The position numbers and the translations under genes were made by a program. Below are positions 61,401 through 64,000 of a stretch of 64,000 nt of DNA, piece after piece. The notes below the pieces were generated by a model. The model did no database searches and had not been told where the DNA came from. It worked only from the letters and a program-made list of their open reading frames with translations. Source of the stretch: Schaalia sp. 19OD2882 (lineage in GTDB: Bacteria > Actinomycetota > Actinomycetes > Actinomycetales > Actinomycetaceae). Position 1 is the stretch's first letter, and every line of letters begins with the position of its first letter. The stretch covers positions 1,922,001 to 1,986,000 of the forward strand of contig NZ_CP065521.1 of assembly GCF_018986735.1 (NCBI RefSeq), read 5' to 3'.

Positions 61401-61564
61401 GGGTTGGTCACCCACACGCCCCCGTCATCGAGTTCGAGGTGGGTGGCGCGCACCCCGGGATTCAGGGCCGCGGCGACCAGGACGACCAGGACGCACACGA
61501 TGAGGGCCGCCCCTGCCAAGCGGCGGGCGTCCTGTCGTGCAAATGTCCTGGCCGATTGTCTCAC
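55469..61564 (-). CDS. 2031-residue surface protein: beta-propeller-like, cadherin/Ig repeats and FN3 domains
   Basis: Single N-terminal transmembrane anchor (AALIVCVLVVLVAAAL, about 18-35), no LPXTG or other C-terminal anchor, so a type II orientation with the bulk outside. Residues about 40-380 read like blades of a beta-propeller (LELDDGGVWVTNPRLQAVAH). An acidic linker follows, then about ten cadherin/VCBS-like Ig repeats of roughly 95 residues, each with a N/D-D-x-D-P-x-G-D calcium-site pattern (DVDPDGDVL; NDTDPNGDQL; NDLDPDGDDL). Then come three or more FN3 domains (about 1490-1960). First gene of the PFNA-like operon, GTG start with GGAG seven bases upstream. Equivalent to the FN3 protein of bifidobacteria; adhesion or wall sensing is plausible. 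Confidence 0.85.
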   Translation of the reverse strand: MRQSARTFARQDARRLAGAALIVCVLVVLVAAALNPGVRATHLELDDGGVWVTNPRLQAVAHLNPDARILDSSLHVDTAKVDVHQNGETVFVKDLDTSTLSGVDVAHSTLGGGVANPGLDIAVGGDWIALTDVANGRIWRQSTSAPAVVDREAQVPDLSDLPDAHVTVGSDGAIHAASAKAERVVTLRPGVSGEDAEVWPLKDLRAGPLQIAAVGQNPVVLESDSGRLHLPGGVVVELPGTGFALQESGPASDSVLVSTADALLSVPLAGGEPRTTAASVPAGAAVRPVRLGDCTYGAWARSGSFIRDCGDPAADVSLVVDTLVPATHSVFRVNRRTIVLNDLDNGTLWLPDEKMFLVDDWDQVDSTLKSEKEEEQDKAAERTDEVALPERSQENKTPTANDDEFGVRAGRTNLLPVTQNDVDPDGDVLTVQEVGATDLGVVFVTREGAALQIAVPEGASGATTFEYTVSDGRGGTSTATVAVSVHPDDVNAPPKQLVAQSLSLGVGRSARINALTSWYDPDGDPFYLSGVRAPQGLTARTRDNGALDVTEAGHGAGKDVVTLLVSDGRVVGEGRVDVSVVEGANQAPVTNADHIVVRVGSTATFTPAANDTDPNGDQLRVVQVEPGGDIVGATLDAARGIVTVTGIRPGTTYLGYVVSDGPASTPGFIRVDVVPEESAPPSAEDDIAVLPAVGQVLVDLLANDSDPTGGVLAVQSVRLAPESRLTVALIDRRIARVSAPRGINAPETFTYTVSNGVGSAEASVTVVPGPPLDTTVPPDPIDDVIVVRAEDVAGISVLDNDSSPTGLPLTVQGELQHQIPADVATVFRSGDHVRVRGGSRAGTGTIVYTVADSVGNVASARVAVTVVGADDGTNTAPHPRDLVARTTVGQSVTIPVPTEGIDPEGDSTTLVGMATAPTKGTVERVNSAFVYTPSGEATGTDTFTYVVEDRLGKQGTGTVRVGVSPRSEVNEPPVAEPDEVRVRPGRRVSVDVLANDLDPDGDDLTLVPDSADDHGAGMDVAQKAGRVVLTAPAKEGTHLVTYMVSDGNGGRSQGVLSVLVREQAPLLPPIARDDAPDDTQVGQARRTGTVVLDVLRNDEDPDGDISRATVSSTDSGVRVLDGGRLEVSLADEARIVIYTVTDVDGLAASAVVTVPGRQITRPTVDLTTVPIRARAGEATDIPLNDHIVSRAGRQVILTRAESVSAGVGADGSALVKDVKTLTFRSRPDFSGPTHLTFEVTDGTSPEDPTGRTAILTLPIEVEPTANRAPTIRGTTVRLARGQAATTLDLREVSTDPDSADVAGLRFSLVGGAPAGINASISGATLTMSATKDASLGAVGQLRIAVEDAHGGRGEAAFPLQVSAEGPQELVKTTEARVSVRAGASVDVDIAAYATNPDPARGPLRIVGAPVVNGGVQVSVRGTVLSISAPAGAVGSSTVSYVVVDAAGGAEREVPGVVRVDVQGVPGAPAGVRGEALSTQVARISWTAGPANGSDITSFTVTDHTQGDSVQCGVTTSCDMTGRRGEGVHEFSVTATNAVGVSEASARVRVQMVAAPEQPPAPTIRAGDTTLTIAWLSVEHGLSAPTRYEVRVTGREVLSVPADGSSTYRVDLNGVPNGVSHVAQVRAVNAAGASAWSLSSREVTPYGRPAAVPGFTASHSPSDDGAETGTVELTWASPDPNGRAIEYFTITGAGRTVTVDGTSRRASIHGVPVGGETSFTITATNDRGAPASHTSPPVSTSVIVLGRPPVPSIESVAATGRDAEVRLKWNRSPAQAGWAPADLSYQWSTDGAWLPLTGEILSGNGLRNGAPTNVRIRAVATRSGITLHSAIVSSARVVPYGAPIAPTLECVSLGAKVECSWTGGSGNGREATFHIQDVAEAVGAEGSRTFDAQPGPTTTVCIRVTQAGTGTQAENCSTVNNQQTGPQNPPTVFLWGLRVDGLSATLYVRDFPKPGGWYGHCWNFGPGGKQVDLGPANGGGPVEVPRFGSVTFTCAGNPDDPSIQGRPGSFAVVLTSPTDPVTYTFFAAHGGN

Positions 61565-61691
61565 GTCTTGACTCCGATTCGAGGGATGTCGGGGAATCCG
61601 ACGTCGAATCAGTCTACAGATTCGCAGAAACCGAGAATATCTCCGAACTGTCTGAGAAATGGCAGTCAGAAATCATTGACAAATGCGAAAT

Positions 61692-61722
61692 GGCGACGTG
61701 GAGGGGCAATCTCCACGCCGCC
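61692..61722 (-). terminator. Probable terminator after glyA-folD
   Basis: CGTGGA/TCCACG stem extended by GGCG/CGCC across a bulge, just after the folD stop and followed on the minus strand by ATTTCGCATTTG. It separates folD from the promoter region of the surface-protein operon. No strong T-run. Confidence 0.45.
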
Positions 61723-61732
61723 GTGCGCAGAG

Positions 61733-62626
61733 TCACAGGCACCTTTCGGCCGCTTCGACGACGTTGGTCACAAGCAGGGCCCGGGTCATGGGACCCACCC
61801 CCGCGGGATTCGGGGAGAGCCACGAGGCGACTTCGTCCACCCCGTCGGCGACGTCCCCGTGCAGGCGCGCCACACCGTCGGGGCCGACCACACGGCTCAC
61901 CCCGACGTCCAGGACGACGGCGCCCGGCCTGACCATGTCAGGGGTGACCAGGCCGGCCGACCCCGCGGCGGCGACCACCACATCCGCGGAGCGCACCTTG
62001 TCGGCCAGGTTGCGGGTGCCCGTGTGGCACAAGGTGACGGTGGCGTTGACCGCACGGCGCGTGAGCAGCAGCCCGATGGAGCGGCCCACGGTCACTCCAC
62101 GTCCGATGACGCACACGTCCGCACCGGCAAGGTCGATCCCGTGGCGCTCCACGAGCTCGATGACCGCGCGCGGGGTGCACGGCAGGGGCGAGTCGATGTC
62201 CTCCGCGCCGCGCAGGACCAGGCGCCCGAGGTTCGTCGGGTGCAGGCCGTCGGCGTCCTTGGCCGGGTCGATGCGCTCGAGCACCGCATTGGTGTCGATG
62301 CCGCGAGGCAGGGGCAGTTGGACGATGTAGCCGGTGCAGGCGGGGTCGGCGTTCAGGCGGTCGATGGCCGACTCGACGTCGGCCTGGCCGGCCCGGGCAG
62401 GCAGGTCGACGCGGATGGACTCGATGCCGACCTCCGCACAGTCCCTGTGCTTTCCGGCCACGTAGGCCATGGAGCCGGGATCCTCGCCCACGAGGATCGT
62501 GCCGAGTCCCGGCACGATCCCCCGTTCACGCAGGGCGGCCACACGTTGGGCCAGTTCGGCCTTGATGGCCGCAGCCGTCGCCTTGCCGTCGAGGACCTTG
62601 GCGGGTCCGTTCCACGGGGCGCGCAT
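61733..62626 (-). CDS. folD: Methylenetetrahydrofolate dehydrogenase / cyclohydrolase
   Basis: A 297-residue bifunctional enzyme interconverting 5,10-methylene-, methenyl- and 10-formyl-tetrahydrofolate with NADP. Seen are the catalytic Lys in [14 protein letters not shown], the substrate loop [34 protein letters not shown] and the cofactor motif [19 protein letters not shown] overlaps the glyA stop by one base (TGATG). It continues the one-carbon flow from GlyA and is under the same ZTP riboswitch-like leader. Confidence 0.95.
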   Translation of the reverse strand: MRAPWNGPAKVLDGKATAAAIKAELAQRVAALRERGIVPGLGTILVGEDPGSMAYVAGKHRDCAEVGIESIRVDLPARAGQADVESAIDRLNADPACTGYIVQLPLPRGIDTNAVLERIDPAKDADGLHPTNLGRLVLRGAEDIDSPLPCTPRAVIELVERHGIDLAGADVCVIGRGVTVGRSIGLLLTRRAVNATVTLCHTGTRNLADKVRSADVVVAAAGSAGLVTPDMVRPGAVVLDVGVSRVVGPDGVARLHGDVADGVDEVASWLSPNPAGVGPMTRALLVTNVVEAAERCL

Positions 62627-63912
62627 CAGTCGAGCCCGACGTAGAGGGGGTGCCTGTCGGTCAGGGCGGCCACGCGTGTGCGCAGTGCCTCGACCTCGAC
62701 AGGGGCGCCGGAGGCCCCCTGGACGAGGGCGGTGACGATGATGTCGGCGACCTCGGCGAAATCGGCCGCGTCGAAGCCGCGGGTGGCCAGGGCCGGGGTG
62801 CCGATGCGCAGGCCGGAGGTGCGCATGGGGGGACGCGGGTCGAAGGGGACCGCATTGCGGTTGACGGTGATGCCGACCTCGTGCAGCAGGTCCTCGGCGT
62901 CACGCCCGTCGATCTGCGACTTCACGAGATCCACGAGGACCAGGTGGACGTCGGTGCCTCCTGAGACCAAGGAGATCCCGGCATTGACGGCGTCGGGCGC
63001 CCCCAGGCGTTCGGCGAGCAGTTGCGCCCCTTCGAGGGTGCGCCGCTGACGGTCCTTGAACTCCTCGGTCTGGGCGACCTTCATGGCGATGGCCTTGGCG
63101 GCGATCACGTGCATGAGGGGGCCGCCCTGCTGGCCCGGGAAGACGGCGGAGTTGATCTTCTTTCCCCACTGCCGGCCGCGTGAGGACAGGATCATGCCTG
63201 AGCGGGGTCCGCCGATGGTCTTGTGGACCGTGGTCGTCGTGACGTCCGCGAAGGGCACGGGGTTGGGGTGCAGACCCGCGGCGACGAGGCCGGCGAAGTG
63301 CGCCATGTCGACCCACAGGTGGGCTCCGACCTCGTCGGCGATGTCCCGGAAGGCCTGGAAGTCGAGGTGGCGCGGGTAGGCGGACCATCCGGCGATGATG
63401 ACCCTGGGACGCTCCTGCAGGGCGATGCGGCGGACCTCGTCCATCTCGATGCGGCCGCTCTCACGGGAGACCCCGTAGGCCACGGCCCGGTAGTTCTTGC
63501 CGGAGAAGTTGATCCTCATGCCGTGGGTGAGGTGCCCGCCGTGGGCCAGATCGAGGCCGAGGATCGTGTCGCCCACCTCGGCCATGGCCATGAGGGCGGC
63601 GGCATTGGCCTGGGCGCCTGCGTGGGGTTGGACATTGGCGTAGTCGCCGCCGAAGACGTCGAGGGCGCGGGCGATCGCCAGCGATTCGGCGACGTCGACG
63701 GCCTCGCAGCCCCCGTAGTAGCGGCGTCCGGGGTATCCCTCGGCGTACTTGTTGGTCAGGACCGACCCCTGCGCCTCCAGGACCGCGCGGGGAACGAAGT
63801 TCTCCGAGGCGATCATCTCCAAGGTGGTGCGCTGGCGCTGGAGTTCGGCGTCGAGGACGGCGCGGATCTCCGGATCGAGTTCGGCCAGGGACATGTCGTT
63901 GAGGGAAGGCAT
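62626..63912 (-). CDS. glyA: Serine hydroxymethyltransferase
   Basis: A 428-residue PLP enzyme converting serine and tetrahydrofolate to glycine and methylenetetrahydrofolate. Family motifs: [23 protein letters not shown], the PLP lysine in [23 protein letters not shown], and [13 protein letters not shown]. Length and start (ATG 63912 with AGGAGA before it) are normal. First gene of a two-gene operon with folD. The leader upstream, up to the window edge, contains the 3' part of a ZTP riboswitch. Confidence 0.97.
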   Translation of the reverse strand: MPSLNDMSLAELDPEIRAVLDAELQRQRTTLEMIASENFVPRAVLEAQGSVLTNKYAEGYPGRRYYGGCEAVDVAESLAIARALDVFGGDYANVQPHAGAQANAAALMAMAEVGDTILGLDLAHGGHLTHGMRINFSGKNYRAVAYGVSRESGRIEMDEVRRIALQERPRVIIAGWSAYPRHLDFQAFRDIADEVGAHLWVDMAHFAGLVAAGLHPNPVPFADVTTTTVHKTIGGPRSGMILSSRGRQWGKKINSAVFPGQQGGPLMHVIAAKAIAMKVAQTEEFKDRQRRTLEGAQLLAERLGAPDAVNAGISLVSGGTDVHLVLVDLVKSQIDGRDAEDLLHEVGITVNRNAVPFDPRPPMRTSGLRIGTPALATRGFDAADFAEVADIIVTALVQGASGAPVEVEALRTRVAALTDRHPLYVGLD

Positions 63913-63942
63913 GGGTTCTCCTGATCTGGTTCCAGTCTCACC

Positions 63943-64000
63943 TCGGGGACCCAGGCGGGCGGCCCCCGCGGCCTGTCGGATCGCTCCCCGGTGGTCACCC
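63943..64000 (-). promoter_or_regulatory. ZTP (pfl) riboswitch, 3' part, cut by the window edge
   Basis: On the minus strand the leader reads CCACCGGGGAGCGATCC, a G/C-rich linker with GGCCG, then CCCGCCTGGGT. These are the conserved P3/J block and CGCCTGGG block of ZTP riboswitches, in that order, about 35 bases before the glyA ribosome site. The 5' half with the GGGTCGTG-type motif lies beyond the window. ZTP signals 10-formyl-tetrahydrofolate shortage, fitting control of glyA-folD. Confidence 0.75.

Noticed and set aside
56441..62644. A 2067-codon open frame on the plus strand opposite the surface-protein gene
   Set aside because: It is a high-G+C antisense shadow: composition is Gly/Arg/Asp/Val/His-rich repeats mirroring the Ig repeats, it has no domain pattern, and it runs through the folD terminator into folD. 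The minus strand encodes clear Ig/FN3 domains.

Overview
The window reads as the chromosome of a high-G+C Gram-positive bacterium, most likely an actinomycete of the Actinomyces/Schaalia type. The basis is the strong G/C bias at third codon positions, a WhiB regulator next to a PdtaS-type histidine kinase, UPF0182/PPA1309/PDZ-Lon/DUF2342 neighbours, an eno-lipoprotein-mfd-pth run, a PFNA-like kinase/FN3/MoxR/DUF58/transglutaminase operon, and an arginine deiminase. The genus is an inference; no rRNA is present.

Layout. 1-4.2 kb: start of gatA, gatC, a two-HKD phospholipase D/cardiolipin-synthase-like gene, ligA. 4.3-12.6 kb: an FHA-FtsK ATPase, whiB1, pdtaS, DUF2505, OsmC, and an overlapping operon of an unknown protein, thyA and folA. 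12.7-19.3 kb: glycosyltransferase, flavodoxin/HemG-like protein, MFS transporter, SGNH hydrolase, TauE/SafE permease and a DUF222-HNH (13E12-type) gene. 19.4-24.8 kb: an accessory island, visibly poorer in G+C and entirely on the minus strand. It holds an internally deleted PLD-helicase remnant, a HEPN-DUF3320 protein, a 666-residue coiled-coil protein, a frameshifted zinc-ribbon gene, a helical protein and a tiny zinc-ribbon membrane protein. It ends beside an initiator tRNA-fMet. 25-46.5 kb: housekeeping genes (UPF0182, PPA1309, PDZ-Lon protease, DUF2342, eno, SurA-like lipoprotein, mfd, pth, gtrA, galK, 2'-5' RNA ligase-like, YihY/BrkB, xth, argB, a catabolic-type ornithine carbamoyltransferase and arcA). 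46.6-61.6 kb: one seven-gene minus-strand operon encoding a giant Ig/FN3 surface protein, MoxR, DUF58, a transglutaminase-like membrane protein that lacks the catalytic Cys, RDD-FHA, FHA and a Ser/Thr kinase. 61.7-64 kb: folD and glyA under a partial ZTP riboswitch cut by the window edge.

How the genes work together. thyA/folA at 11-12.6 kb and glyA/folD at the right end are the core of one-carbon/thymidylate metabolism, the latter apparently sensed through ZTP. The 46.6-61.6 kb operon looks like a kinase/FHA phospho-signalling module coupled to an AAA+ ATPase/DUF58 pair and an extracellular scaffold. The island at 19.7-24.7 kb is the best candidate for an undescribed system, probably anti-phage or anti-mobile-element in part, and partly decayed. 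Many genes start 6-7 bases after a TANNNT-like hexamer, which suggests widespread leaderless transcription; this was used to decide several start codons.
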